NCBI GenBank assembly: GCA_030019365.1
Contig: JASEFA010000013.1
Location: 1 to 61,393 of the forward strand
DNA from: Bacillota bacterium
Lineage (GTDB): Bacteria; Bacillota; Sulfobacillia; JACIYH01
Direction of reading: 5' to 3'
DNA: 61,393 nt
Position numbers and translations under genes: made by a program. The notes under the pieces are model-generated. The model was not told the DNA's origin. It worked only from the letters and a program-made list of their open reading frames with translations, and did not search any database. This document shows positions 31,963 through 40,783 of the stretch, piece after piece (position 1 is the stretch's first letter; each line of letters opens with the position of its first letter).

Positions 31963-34482
31963 TCACCGCAGGGTGGCGCCCAGGTCCACCTCCAGGGCGT
32001 GCCTGACCTCGGCGTGGATTTCATCCACCTCGCGGTCGGTCAGGGTTTGCTCCGGCGAGCGGTACGTCAGCGAGTAGCCCAGGCTGCGGTGACCAGGCAG
32101 GATTCCTTCTCCCCGGTACACGTCGAAGAGCCGCACGCTCTCCAGCAAAGGTCCGCCCGCAAGCCTGATCACCTCTTCGGCCCGGGCGGCCGGGATGTGG
32201 TCCGCCAGCATGAACGCCACGTCGCGGGTAACGGCTGGGAAGCGAGGAAGGGGCCGGTAGAGGCGTTCCTCGCCGGCCAGGGCGAGGAGAGTGGTGAAAT
32301 CCAGCTCGAACAGCGCCACCCGCCCCTCCAACTGGTGGACACGCGCCGCCCGCGGGTGGAGTTCCCCCACCACACCCAGGAGATGCCCTCCCGCCGTGAG
32401 CCGGGCCTGGCGACCGGGGTGCAGGTACGGCTCCCCCGTCGGCGTGTACTCGACCGGCCTGACCCCCAGAACATCCAGCAGGTACTCCACCACGCCCTTC
32501 ATGTGGAAATAGTCCGTTTCCGGAGCCCCACCGCTCCAGTGGCTCTCCCACCAGGGCCCGTACGTGGCTCCGGCTACATACAGCCGTTCAGCCGGCAACT
32601 CCCTGGGGGGCAGCTCCCCCGGCAGGTATACGGCCGCGATTTCGAAGAGTCCGGCCCGCGTAACCCGGTGGGCCTGGTTGTGCGCAAGGCACCCGAGCAG
32701 TCCGGGCACCAGGCTGGTGCGCAGGACACTCCACTCCACGCTGAGGGGATTGCGCGTGGTGAGGGCCCGCCGACGGGGGTCATCCCCCTCCAGCCCCAGG
32801 CGGTCGAATGCATCCGGCGAAATCAGGGAGAAGGTGAGCGCCTCCGACAGCCCGGCCGCGGCAAGCACCTGGCGGGCGCGGCCAATGAGCCGCTGCTCCC
32901 GGGTGAGGTAGCCGGCGGAGGGCGATCCCGTGGGCAGGGTTGACGGAATGCGCTCGTAGCCGTGAATGCGCGCCACTTCCTCGATGAGGTCGATCTCGCC
33001 CACCACGTCGCCCCGCCAGGTGGGCACCGCCACCTCCCACCGCTCGTCCGCCCGCCCCGTCAAACCGCGATCCGGCGCGGGCGAGGCGGCGGTCGCGGGC
33101 GCGGTGGAGGCAGCGGGCGACGCCGCGGTGACGGAGAAACCCAGGCGGACCAAGGCTTCCCGGGTGGCGGCACGGGGGATGTCCAGGCCCAGGACGGCAC
33201 CCACCCGGGCCGGCCGGAACTCTACCGGCCGCGGGCCGTATTCCCGGGCGCGCACGTCCACCGCCCCGGGTACTACCCGCGCCACCCCCAGCTCTTCCAG
33301 CAGATGGCACGCCCTCCGGGAAGCGGCCAGGACGCCGGCCGGATCGATCCCTTTCTCGAAGCGGGCGGCAGCGGCCGTCCGCAGGCCCAGCCTCCGGGAC
33401 GTACGCCTGATGCTGATGGGATCGAACCAGGCTGCCTCCATGAGCACTTCTCGGGTGGAGCCCGTGACCTCGGTATCCTCTCCGCCCATGACTCCCGCCA
33501 GCCCCACCGGCCTGCCGGCATCGGCGATCACCAGCATCTCTTCGTCCAGCTCGCGCTCCTGCCCGTCCAGGGTGCGCATCCGCTCGCCGGCCCGGGCCCG
33601 TCTCACCACGATGCGGCCTTCCTCGAGGCGACGCAGGTCGAAGGCGTGCAGAGGTTGACCGAGCTCCAGCATGACGTAGTTGGTGACGTCCACCACCGCA
33701 CCCAGGGGCCGCATCCCGGCGGCATGGAGCCGGAACTGCACGGGGACGGGAGAGAACTGTGGCAGGACATCGTGGAGCAGGATGGCCGTGTAACGGGGGC
33801 AGAGGCCGGGGTCTTCCACCCGCACGGAGGTAAGGCGGGCCGCCTCGCCCCCGGCGTCCGTACCCGCAGGGAGGGCCACCTGGTAATGGCGGGCAAACAC
33901 AGGGGGCAACTGCACCTCTCCCCCGGTCAGGGCGGCCACCTCGCGCGCCACCCCCAGGATGCTCTGACAGTGGACGGCATAGTTCACCGTCAGCTCCAGG
34001 TCGAGCACCACATCGCGCAGCCCGAAGTAACCCACCAGGTCGGTGCCGGGAGCCACCTCGAGAGGAAGTATGACTATCCCCTCCCCTTCCCGGTGCTCCT
34101 CCCCCAGCACCAACTCGGTGGCGGAAAGGAGCATGCCCTCGGACAGCTGGCCCGCGAAGTGCTGGCTGCCTATCTGGCGGCCTCCCGGCAGCACAGCCCC
34201 CGGCCGGGCGTAGGCCACCACCTGTGCCGCCGCCAGTCCCGGGGCCCCGGTCACCACCTGGCGGATGGCCCGTCCGTCATCCACGCGGCACACCCACAGG
34301 CTGCGCGACGCCGGATGAGGCAGGATCTCCATGATCCGGGCCGCCACCAGGTCCGCCAGATCCTCGCCCAGCCGGTCCACGCCCTCCACCTTGAGCCCGC
34401 TCCAGGTGAGCCGCTCCGCCAGCTCCTCCGCGTCCCAGGCTACACTTACATAGTCGCGCAACCATCCCAGGGGTACCCTCAC
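31963..34482 (-). CDS. pheT: phenylalanine-tRNA ligase beta subunit
   Basis: 839 residues from GTG 34482 (GAGAGG eight bases upstream). N-terminal MRVPLGWLRDYV-type start, Myf-type tRNA-binding domain (residues ~40-150), B3/B4 editing domain, B5 domain (EVAVPTWRGDVVGEIDLIEE), catalytic-like domain and C-terminal FDX-ACB anticodon-binding domain (RPLPRFPAVTRDVAFML). One Ala/Pro-rich insertion (~residues 452-480) is lineage-specific. It pairs with PheS to charge tRNA-Phe. The 127 bases between the two genes carry nothing recognised. Confidence 0.96.
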   Translation of the reverse strand: MRVPLGWLRDYVSVAWDAEELAERLTWSGLKVEGVDRLGEDLADLVAARIMEILPHPASRSLWVCRVDDGRAIRQVVTGAPGLAAAQVVAYARPGAVLPGGRQIGSQHFAGQLSEGMLLSATELVLGEEHREGEGIVILPLEVAPGTDLVGYFGLRDVVLDLELTVNYAVHCQSILGVAREVAALTGGEVQLPPVFARHYQVALPAGTDAGGEAARLTSVRVEDPGLCPRYTAILLHDVLPQFSPVPVQFRLHAAGMRPLGAVVDVTNYVMLELGQPLHAFDLRRLEEGRIVVRRARAGERMRTLDGQERELDEEMLVIADAGRPVGLAGVMGGEDTEVTGSTREVLMEAAWFDPISIRRTSRRLGLRTAAAARFEKGIDPAGVLAASRRACHLLEELGVARVVPGAVDVRAREYGPRPVEFRPARVGAVLGLDIPRAATREALVRLGFSVTAASPAASTAPATAASPAPDRGLTGRADERWEVAVPTWRGDVVGEIDLIEEVARIHGYERIPSTLPTGSPSAGYLTREQRLIGRARQVLAAAGLSEALTFSLISPDAFDRLGLEGDDPRRRALTTRNPLSVEWSVLRTSLVPGLLGCLAHNQAHRVTRAGLFEIAAVYLPGELPPRELPAERLYVAGATYGPWWESHWSGGAPETDYFHMKGVVEYLLDVLGVRPVEYTPTGEPYLHPGRQARLTAGGHLLGVVGELHPRAARVHQLEGRVALFELDFTTLLALAGEERLYRPLPRFPAVTRDVAFMLADHIPAARAEEVIRLAGGPLLESVRLFDVYRGEGILPGHRSLGYSLTYRSPEQTLTDREVDEIHAEVRHALEVDLGATLR

Positions 34483-34609
34483 AGCCTTCACCTCTCATTC
34501 CAGCTCTGCAGGCCGCCGCACTGCCCCTGGACCTGCCATGCCGTCCGTGCAGGCGACGGGCCTGCCGCGTGCCCTCGCTTCGATCTCTCGGCACGCCCAG
34601 AGGCGACAT

Positions 34610-35635
34610 TCATGCGAACTGCTCCAGGAAGCGCATGTTGTTCTGAAACAGCAACCGCATGTCGGTGATGCGGTACTTGAGCATGGTCAACCGGTCCAGA
34701 CCCATGCCAAAGGCGAACCCGGTCACTTCCTCCGGGTCGTATCCGCCCACCTCCAGCACCCGGGGGTGCACCATCCCGCATCCTGCCATCTCCAGCCAGC
34801 CGCTACCGCAGGTGGAGCACCCCCGCCCCCCGCACAGAAAGCAGGTGGCGTCCAGCTCGGCGCTGGGCTCGGTGAACGGGAAGTAGCTGGGCCGCAGGCG
34901 CACCCGGGTCTGGGGACCGTACAGCTGACGGGCGAACTCCTCCAGCACGCCCCTGAGATCCGCCATGGTCACACCCCGGTCGACGAGCAGACCTTCCACC
35001 TGGTGGAACATGAAGGAGTGGGTGGGATCCACGGTGTCGCGCCGGTACACCTTGCCAGGCGCGATCACCTTCACCGGCAGCCGGGGAGCCATGGTCTGCA
35101 TGACCCGGATCTGGACGGGGGAAGTCTGGGTGCGCAGGAGGATGTCATCGGTGATGTACAGGGACTCCTGGGCATCGCGGGAAGGGTGGTCGCGGGGGAT
35201 GTTCAGGGCCTCGAAGTTGTACCAGTCGTACTCCACCTCGGGACCCTCCGCCACCGCGAAGCCCAGCCCCAGGAAGATGCGTTTGACCTCGTCCGCCACC
35301 TGGTACAGGGGGTGGAAATAGCCCCGCCGCACCGGCACCCCGGGGAGGGTGACGTCCACCTTCTCTTCCCCCAGGCGGCGGCTCTCCTCTTCCTGCTCGA
35401 TCTCCTCCCGGCGGCGGGAAAGGGCTTCCTCCAGGGCCTGCCGCAGCATGTTGGCCTGGCGACCGAACTCGGGCCTCTCTTCCGGCGGCAGCCGGCCCAG
35501 TTCGGCCAGCGCCCTGGTGACCACTCCCTTCTTACCCAGGTAGCGGATGCGGATCTCCTCCAGATCGGCCGGGCTGCGCGCCCGGGCGAGGTCCTCTTCG
35601 GCCTCTCTTCTCAGCGTGACCCAATCTCGCTCCAT
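34610..35635 (-). CDS. pheS: phenylalanine-tRNA ligase alpha subunit
   Basis: 341 residues from ATG 35635 (GGGAGG upstream; GTG 35647 is an alternative). N-terminal coiled-coil arm (residues ~1-90), class-II motifs with DTVDPTHSFMFHQVEGLLVD and GMGLDRLTMLKYRITDMRLL. The zinc-ribbon-like CFLCGGRGCSTCGSGWLEMA is normal for Gram-positive PheS. Expression should depend on the T-box leader 100 bases upstream. Confidence 0.96.
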   Translation of the reverse strand: MERDWVTLRREAEEDLARARSPADLEEIRIRYLGKKGVVTRALAELGRLPPEERPEFGRQANMLRQALEEALSRRREEIEQEEESRRLGEEKVDVTLPGVPVRRGYFHPLYQVADEVKRIFLGLGFAVAEGPEVEYDWYNFEALNIPRDHPSRDAQESLYITDDILLRTQTSPVQIRVMQTMAPRLPVKVIAPGKVYRRDTVDPTHSFMFHQVEGLLVDRGVTMADLRGVLEEFARQLYGPQTRVRLRPSYFPFTEPSAELDATCFLCGGRGCSTCGSGWLEMAGCGMVHPRVLEVGGYDPEEVTGFAFGMGLDRLTMLKYRITDMRLLFQNNMRFLEQFA

Positions 35636-35734
35636 GCTCTCGCGCACCTCCCGCCCGGTCAGCCCTCCGGCCGCCCGCCCCGGATTCCGCCGGTGCGGCG
35701 GCGCAGCGTCATGCCCGGTGCCACACTCCCGCTG

Positions 35735-35972
35735 ATACGAAAAAACCCCGTCCTCTCAAGGACGGGATTCCCCGCGGTACCACCTGGATTGAACCGGCCC
35801 GACCGGGCCGACCCCCCTCTTTCCCCCTATCGCAGGGTCGCGGCCGCTCCTACTTGCCCCAGGGGGTTTCAGGCGGCGGCTCGGGAGGGAACTTCCTCCG
35901 GTCACGCCCGGGCGGGCTCTCAGTCCGCGGCCCACCCTCCCTGCAGGGCAGTATCCGGAGTACTTTCCTCCG
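35735..35972 (-). promoter_or_regulatory. T-box riboswitch leader for pheST
   Basis: Minus-strand leader. The conserved T-box AGGTGGTACCGCGG lies at about 35771-35785 and is followed by an intrinsic terminator. Stem I features are visible: GGAGGAAAGTAC near the 5' end (S-turn AGUA) and the AGAGAGC-like bulge (CTGAGAGCCC). A TTC at 35889-35891 (in GGAAGTTCCC) is the probable Phe specifier codon. Uncharged tRNA-Phe would stabilise the antiterminator and switch pheST on. Confidence 0.9.
35739..35766 (-). terminator. intrinsic terminator of the T-box
   Basis: CCCGTCC-TTGAGA-GGACGGG on the minus strand is followed by six Ts. It is mutually exclusive with the antiterminator that uses the T-box sequence. 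Confidence 0.9.
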
Positions 35973-36083
35973 TCAAGGCCTGGCAGGATTCGGTTGCAGA
36001 ATTCTGAAGCGGCGGTACATGAGGTAGGCGGTGACGGAACCGGTCAGCTCGAAGATCCTCCACCAGAGGTCGGCAGCTGACAT
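35973..36083 (-). CDS. YqzL-like 36-residue protein
   Basis: ATG 36083, stop TGA 35973-35975, with GAAGGGG and GAGGG upstream. The product begins MSAADLWWRIFELTGSVTAY and continues LMYRRF. This matches the YqzL family ('M-x-x-x-FW-x-x-F-x-x-TG-x-x-x-AYLLY'). The family is small and of unknown function in Bacillota. It lies between trmH and the T-box of pheST, as in many related genomes, and its stop is just before the leader's conserved part. Confidence 0.75.
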   Translation of the reverse strand: MSAADLWWRIFELTGSVTAYLMYRRFRILQPNPARP

Positions 36084-36125
36084 ACCCTCGCACGCCCCTT
36101 CCCGTCGCTGTCGCACCGCATTATA

Positions 36126-37007
36126 TCACAGCCCAGCGAGCCGTACAACGGCCCGCTGGCGCACACTTTCGTATAGAAGGATTGTTCCGGCCATGGCCAC
36201 GTTCAGCGATTCCGCCCCGCCGGGCATGGGAATTGAAACCGCCACGTCGGCGAGGGTCTCCAGCGCCGGGGCCAGCCCGCGGGCCTCGTTCCCCAGCAGG
36301 ATCACGGTCCGCCCGGTGAGGTCCGTGGCAAAGGGGGGGGCTCCGCCGCGGGCCCGGGTGGCCACCACCCTCCATCCCTGCTCCCGGAGGCGGCTGAGCA
36401 CCTCCCATGACGATACCCGCCACGCCCTCACCCGGAAGGCCGCGCCCGCGCTGGCCCGCAGCGTCTTGGGAGATGAAAGCTCCGCCGTCCCGGGACCGAG
36501 CAGCAGGGCCCAGACCCCCGCTGCCAGGCCGGCGCGTACGATGGTCCCCACGTTGCCCGGATCCTGCAACCCGTCCAGGGCCACCACCAGAGCCGGCTCG
36601 CCGGGGGGAGAGACCGGTTGCCCGGACGGAGGCCCATGCGCGCCCGGCAGCGAAGCAAGCTCCCCCGCAGGCAGCACCCTCTCACCGAACTCCACCACCG
36701 CCACCACGCCCTGGGGGGTAACAGTCTGGGCGCATGCCTCCAGAGCCTCCGGTGCGACGCACGTCAGGCGGCCCCCCGCCCCGGCCGCCCGTTCCAGCAG
36801 GGCGGTCCCCCCGGGATGGGCAGTCAGCTCCGGCGTATACAACACGAGAGGCAGAGCCACCCGGGCTTCCAGGGCCTCGGCCACCAGCCGCCGGCCCTCG
36901 ATCACCGTGAGACCCTGCCGCTGTCGCTCCTGCCTGTCACCCAGGCTCCGCACCCACCGGATCAGCCGGTTCTGGCGGCTGCGGATTTGGGGCTCCTGGT
37001 CATGCAT
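36126..37007 (-). CDS. TrmH/SpoU-family RNA 2'-O-methyltransferase
   Basis: 293 residues. N-terminal substrate-binding domain (LTVIEGRRLVAEALEARV) and a C-terminal SPOUT knot with the three motifs: ALDGLQDPGNVGTIVRAGLA, VILLGNEARGLAPALETLAD and SIPMPGGAESLNVAMAGTIL. It methylates the 2'-OH of an rRNA or tRNA nucleotide. It is the usual neighbour between rplT and pheS in Bacillota. Confidence 0.9.
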   Translation of the reverse strand: MHDQEPQIRSRQNRLIRWVRSLGDRQERQRQGLTVIEGRRLVAEALEARVALPLVLYTPELTAHPGGTALLERAAGAGGRLTCVAPEALEACAQTVTPQGVVAVVEFGERVLPAGELASLPGAHGPPSGQPVSPPGEPALVVALDGLQDPGNVGTIVRAGLAAGVWALLLGPGTAELSSPKTLRASAGAAFRVRAWRVSSWEVLSRLREQGWRVVATRARGGAPPFATDLTGRTVILLGNEARGLAPALETLADVAVSIPMPGGAESLNVAMAGTILLYESVRQRAVVRLAGL

Positions 37008-37062
37008 CTCGGGTTCGCGCGCTCAACACGCCCTCCGGTACGGCGGGGCGCCTTTGCGCCCG

Positions 37063-37422
37063 CTAGGCCGACAGGGCCTGCCGGGCCTTTTCCACCAGAT
37101 TCGTGAAGGCGGCCGCGTCGCGGACGGCCAGGTCGGCCAGCATCTTGCGATTGATGGCGATGCCGGCCCGCCGCAACCCGCCCATGAGGCGGCTGTACGA
37201 CATGCCGTTCTGCCGCGCCGCCGCGTTGATGCGGGCGATCCACAGGCGGCGGAAATCCCGCTTCTTTTCCCTGCGGTGACGCCGGGCGTAAGCAAGAGCC
37301 TTCATCACCGCCTCGTTGGCCGCCCTAAAAATCCTGGACCGCCGCCCCCAGTACCCTTTGGCCAGCTTCAGCACCTTGCGGTGACGCTTTCTCTTCGGTA
37401 CTCCGGTCTTGACCCTGGGCAT
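37063..37422 (-). CDS. rplT: 50S ribosomal protein L20
   Basis: 119 residues starting [20 protein letters not shown] at ATG 37422. Full-length and typical: [54 protein letters not shown]. Third gene of the infC-rpmI-rplT operon. L20 is known to autoregulate this operon in several bacteria, but the short infC leader here leaves little space for the classical pseudoknot. Confidence 0.97.
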   Translation of the reverse strand: MPRVKTGVPKRKRHRKVLKLAKGYWGRRSRIFRAANEAVMKALAYARRHRREKKRDFRRLWIARINAAARQNGMSYSRLMGGLRRAGIAINRKMLADLAVRDAAAFTNLVEKARQALSA

Positions 37423-37478
37423 TCCCGACTCCTCCGTGACTCTACCGGGTTGACATCCGGGCGCTCCCCTGCCCGCCC

Positions 37479-37679
37479 TCAAAAGGCGTAAGGCATCAGG
37501 CGGCGCACGCGACGCGACTCAGCCTTCTCCAGGATGGTCCCCTGGTTGAGACGGCGCTTACGTTTGGCGCTCTTCTTCTCGAACTTATGGCTGGTGAAGG
37601 CATGCTGCGCGCGCACCTTACCCCGGCCCGTCACCCGGAAACGCTTCTTGGCACCGCTGTGGGTCTTCATCTTCGGCAT
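37479..37679 (-). CDS. rpmI: 50S ribosomal protein L35
   Basis: 66 residues from ATG 37679 ([20 protein letters not shown]). All typical L35 features are present ([19 protein letters not shown]). Second gene of the operon, 56 bases before rplT. Confidence 0.97.
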   Translation of the reverse strand: MPKMKTHSGAKKRFRVTGRGKVRAQHAFTSHKFEKKSAKRKRRLNQGTILEKAESRRVRRLMPYAF

Positions 37680-37760
37680 ACGCAGGCCTCCATCACTAGA
37701 CTGACCCATACTCCTGCGCCCTGGCCCGTACTCCTGGGGCCTGACCCGTGCTCTGGGGGC

Positions 37761-38276
37761 TTAGCCCGTACTCTTGGGGCTTAAGATCATCACCATGTTG
37801 CGTCCTTCCAGGCGGGGCGGCCTCTCCACCACCGCCAGGTCGGAAACCTCCTGCACCAGGCGCTCCAGAACCTCCCTGCCCAAATCCACGTAGGCGAGTT
37901 CCCGGCCCCGGAACATGAGGGTAACCTTCACCTTGTCGCCGTCTTCCAGGAAACGCCTGGTGTTACGTGCCTTCACTGCGAAATCGTGCTGCTCGATGCG
38001 CGGCCGCAGCTTGGTTTCCTTCATGTCCCCCGCCCGCTGCTTCTTGCGAGCTTCCCGATCCCGCTTCGCCATCTCGTACTTGTGCCGCCCGTAGTCCATG
38101 ATGCGGCACACAACAGGCCGGGCCTGGGGAGCCACCTCTACCAGGTCCAGACTCTGATCGTACGCCATTTCCAGGGCTTCACGCAAGGAAAAGATGCCAA
38201 GCTGCTGGCCGTCCACCCCGATCAGGCGCACCTCGCGCGCCCTGATCTCTTCGTTGACCCGCAGGTCCTTGTCTAT
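37761..38276 (-). CDS. infC: translation initiation factor IF-3, non-canonical AUA start
   Basis: 171 residues. Homology begins at IDKDLRVNEEIRAREVRLIG. In that frame there is no ATG/GTG/TTG before Val-15 (GTG 38231), which would cut the conserved N-terminus. An ATA at 38276, seven bases behind GGGAGGGAGGGG, fits perfectly. IF-3 rejects non-AUG starts, and E. coli infC uses AUU for autoregulation; AUA would serve the same purpose. The domains are complete: N-domain with MAYDQSLDLVEVAPQARPVV and C-domain with DGDKVKVTLMFRGRELAYVD. Confidence 0.92.
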   Translation of the reverse strand: MDKDLRVNEEIRAREVRLIGVDGQQLGIFSLREALEMAYDQSLDLVEVAPQARPVVCRIMDYGRHKYEMAKRDREARKKQRAGDMKETKLRPRIEQHDFAVKARNTRRFLEDGDKVKVTLMFRGRELAYVDLGREVLERLVQEVSDLAVVERPPRLEGRNMVMILSPKSTG

Positions 38277-38307
38277 ACGCTTTCCCCTCCCTCCCGCGGC
38301 CTTAGCC

Positions 38308-38337
38308 AGTATAACACAGGCTGGCGCAGGCAGGCAA
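38308..38337 (-). promoter_or_regulatory. predicted promoter of the infC operon
   Basis: On the minus strand TTGCCT (38332-38337), 18-base spacer, TATACT (38308-38313). TSS ~38301 leaves a leader of only ~25 bases before the AUA start. Confidence 0.65.
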
Positions 38338-38364
38338 TCAGCCCTGAAATACGGTCCGCTGGCA

Positions 38365-40587
38365 TCAGTCCTGAATGTCGATGCCCTTCTCCCGGTACAT
38401 ACGCGTGTCCGCCACTCCCAGCAGGTCCTCGGGGGTCTCGCCGTCCTCCGGGTACGCCGCCACCCCCCAGCTTATGCCGGGCACGGGCACCTCCTTTTCC
38501 CTTACGTACACCTGCGCGGGGATCCCTTCCAGGACCCGCCGCAGGGCCTGCCCGGCCTCGTTCAGCCCGGTGTCAGGCATGATGATGACGAACTCGTCAC
38601 CTCCGTAGCGGGCCACCACGTCGGCCGCCCGCACCCTGGCCTTGAGAGACTCGGCCACCGCGCGCACCACCGCATTCCCGGCCAGATGGCCGTAGCGATC
38701 ATTCACCCGCTTCAACTGGTCGAAGTCCAGAAAGGCCACGCTCAGCCGGGTACCCAGCCGGCGACAGCGCGCGATCTCATCCTGCAGGCGGGCATAGAAG
38801 TAGGCATAGTTGTAAACGGCGGTGAGACCGTCGGTGATAGCGGCCCGCGTGGCGTAACGGTGCTGCAGGGCCACGAAGATGTAGTCGGCCACGTGGCCGG
38901 CGACCGCCACCAGCAGCTGCAGGTCGTCCTCGCCGAAGGCGGCCACCGTGTCACTGCCCACGTCCAGCACGCCTATCACCTGCTCCTGAGCCACCAGGGG
39001 GATGGCCACTTCAGAGGCGTTGGCTCCGGTGGGGACGCTGATGTACCGCGGATCCTGGCTGCAGTCGTCCACCACCTGCATCTGCCCGGTGCGAAAAGCC
39101 CAACCGGTGACTCCCCTTCCCCGCGGCACCCGGAACCCCACCACCTCCTCGGGATACCCCGCCACCGCCCGAACCACCAGGTCCCCCGTGGCCTCGTCGG
39201 GCAGGAGCACGATATACTGGTGGCCAGGGCCCAGGGACTCATGCAGGATGTCCAGGATGCGCTGCAGGAGGACGTCCAGGTCGAGCAATGCCCGGGTCTC
39301 CTGAGCCACCCGGTACACCACGGCCAGCTCCCGCCCGTGCACGGGCAGGATGCGGCCGGGGGCGAGCTGCCCCGGTCGCCTCCCCCTGGCAGAGCGGGAC
39401 TGCCGGGTCTGGATCTCCTGCCAGAGGGGCAGGTTCTCCCTCTCGATTCGCTCCACGACGGCCATCCAGGCATCCACCACCTGCGGACAGAACTGGATGC
39501 CCCGGGCGGCCACCAACCTCTCCCTGACCTCGTCGAGATGGTACGACCCCCGGTAGGGACGGGCTGAGGTCATGGCATCGAAGGCATCCGCCACCGCCAG
39601 GATGCGTGCCAGCAGGGGGATTTCCTCGCCGCTCAGGGAATCCGGATACCCTCCCCCCGCGTACCACTCGTGGTGGTGGCGGACGGCGGGAGCCAGGTGG
39701 CGGAAGATGGGAATCCCCTCGAGCAGTTGGGCTCCATAGGCGGCATGGGCCATCATCGCTCCCCTCTCGCCCGAGTCCAGGGGCCCCCGCTTGCGCAGGA
39801 TGCGCACGTCCACCTCCGTACGCCCGATGTCGTGGAGGAGGGCGGCGTAGCGAAGATCCTCCAGCTCCTGGGGACTCAGGCGCATCTCCTCACCGATGGC
39901 CAGGGCATATTCGGCTACCCGGGTGGAGTGGCCCCGGAACTGGGGAGCGCGGGAATCGGCCGCCGCCACCAGGGCTCGCACCGCCCCCACGGTAATCTCC
40001 TTGAGCTGCTTCCTCTGGTCGCCCAGCCGCCGGGCGGTCTGCCGCAACCGGGAGATGAGCCGTACATTGTCCAGGGCCAGCCCCGCCTGCTCGGCCAGGA
40101 GGAGGCAGATCTCCAGCTCGGCCAGCGAGAAAGTGGACCCGGCTCCCCGACCCAGGATGGCGGCGGCGCGCGTGCCCGTCCGCCCCCTGACCGGCAGGGC
40201 CAGCACCTGCCCCACCCCTTCCGGAAGGGGCCAGCAATCCAGCCCCTGGGCCGGGCCCATATACGGGCGCTTGCTCCTTAACACCTGCCTGACCAGGCTG
40301 CCGGGACGCGCGGAGGACCGATCGGCAGTCCCCTCACCGCTGTCGAGAAGGGCAGCCGGCCACATCTCCCCGTCCGCCTCCACCAGGCAAACGGCCAGGC
40401 CCCGGTCACAGGCAGCGGCCTGGGCCAGGCCAGCAGCCAGGATCCGGCATACCGCCTCCTCATCCCGGGCGGTAGCCAGAGCCGCCAGTACCCTGAAGAG
40501 CAACTTATTCCCCGGCCCGGCCGAGTTAAGACCCTCCCCCGAATTGCCAGGAGTTTTGCTACGGCCCTGTCTTGCTGGCAGATACAT
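38365..40587 (-). CDS. GAF/HD-GYP/GAF/GGDEF cyclic-di-GMP signalling protein
   Basis: 740 residues from ATG 40587 (weak SD; upstream GTGs are possible). Order: GAF-like domain (~30-190), HD-GYP phosphodiesterase domain (~215-375), second GAF (~410-565), GGDEF cyclase domain (~575-740). HD-type residues: FRGHSTRVAEYALAIGEEM, YAALLHDIGRTEVD and VRHHHEWYAGGGYP. Cyclase motif RYGGDEFVIIMP, with an RxxD inhibitory site (RAAD) five residues before it. Both active sites look intact, so it could make and break c-di-GMP in response to GAF ligands. No membrane segment. Confidence 0.9.
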   Translation of the reverse strand: MYLPARQGRSKTPGNSGEGLNSAGPGNKLLFRVLAALATARDEEAVCRILAAGLAQAAACDRGLAVCLVEADGEMWPAALLDSGEGTADRSSARPGSLVRQVLRSKRPYMGPAQGLDCWPLPEGVGQVLALPVRGRTGTRAAAILGRGAGSTFSLAELEICLLLAEQAGLALDNVRLISRLRQTARRLGDQRKQLKEITVGAVRALVAAADSRAPQFRGHSTRVAEYALAIGEEMRLSPQELEDLRYAALLHDIGRTEVDVRILRKRGPLDSGERGAMMAHAAYGAQLLEGIPIFRHLAPAVRHHHEWYAGGGYPDSLSGEEIPLLARILAVADAFDAMTSARPYRGSYHLDEVRERLVAARGIQFCPQVVDAWMAVVERIERENLPLWQEIQTRQSRSARGRRPGQLAPGRILPVHGRELAVVYRVAQETRALLDLDVLLQRILDILHESLGPGHQYIVLLPDEATGDLVVRAVAGYPEEVVGFRVPRGRGVTGWAFRTGQMQVVDDCSQDPRYISVPTGANASEVAIPLVAQEQVIGVLDVGSDTVAAFGEDDLQLLVAVAGHVADYIFVALQHRYATRAAITDGLTAVYNYAYFYARLQDEIARCRRLGTRLSVAFLDFDQLKRVNDRYGHLAGNAVVRAVAESLKARVRAADVVARYGGDEFVIIMPDTGLNEAGQALRRVLEGIPAQVYVREKEVPVPGISWGVAAYPEDGETPEDLLGVADTRMYREKGIDIQD

Positions 40588-40642
40588 TCTACCTGCGCAC
40601 CCGTTTTTCCTATCCGCCACCCCCTGGCGGACCTCGGCCAAG

Positions 40643-40671
40643 TTGCGCGGTCTCCGGGTCGCGGATATGAT
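40643..40671 (+). promoter_or_regulatory. predicted promoter of the cysteine desulfurase/thiI operon
   Basis: TTGCGC (40643-40648), 17-base spacer, TATGAT (40666-40671). A ~105-base leader containing three direct repeats follows. Confidence 0.6.
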
Positions 40672-40695
40672 TTCAGGGGGCCTCCGCGTCGCCAG

Positions 40696-40776
40696 CCGAA
40701 CCCGGCGCATGGGAAGCGACCGCCCGACTTGGGCGCATGGGCAGCGCCACCCGAACCGGGCGCGTGGGCAGGGGGG
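40696..40776 (+). repeat. three imperfect 27-28-bp direct repeats in the leader
   Basis: CCGAACCCGGCGCATGGG (40696), CCGACTTGGGCGCATGGG (40724) and CCGAACCGGGCGCGTGGG (40751) repeat with 27-28-base spacing between the predicted TSS and ATG 40784; each is followed by an AGCG- or AGGG-like stretch. Confidence 0.65.
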
Positions 40777-40783
40777 ATGGTAC

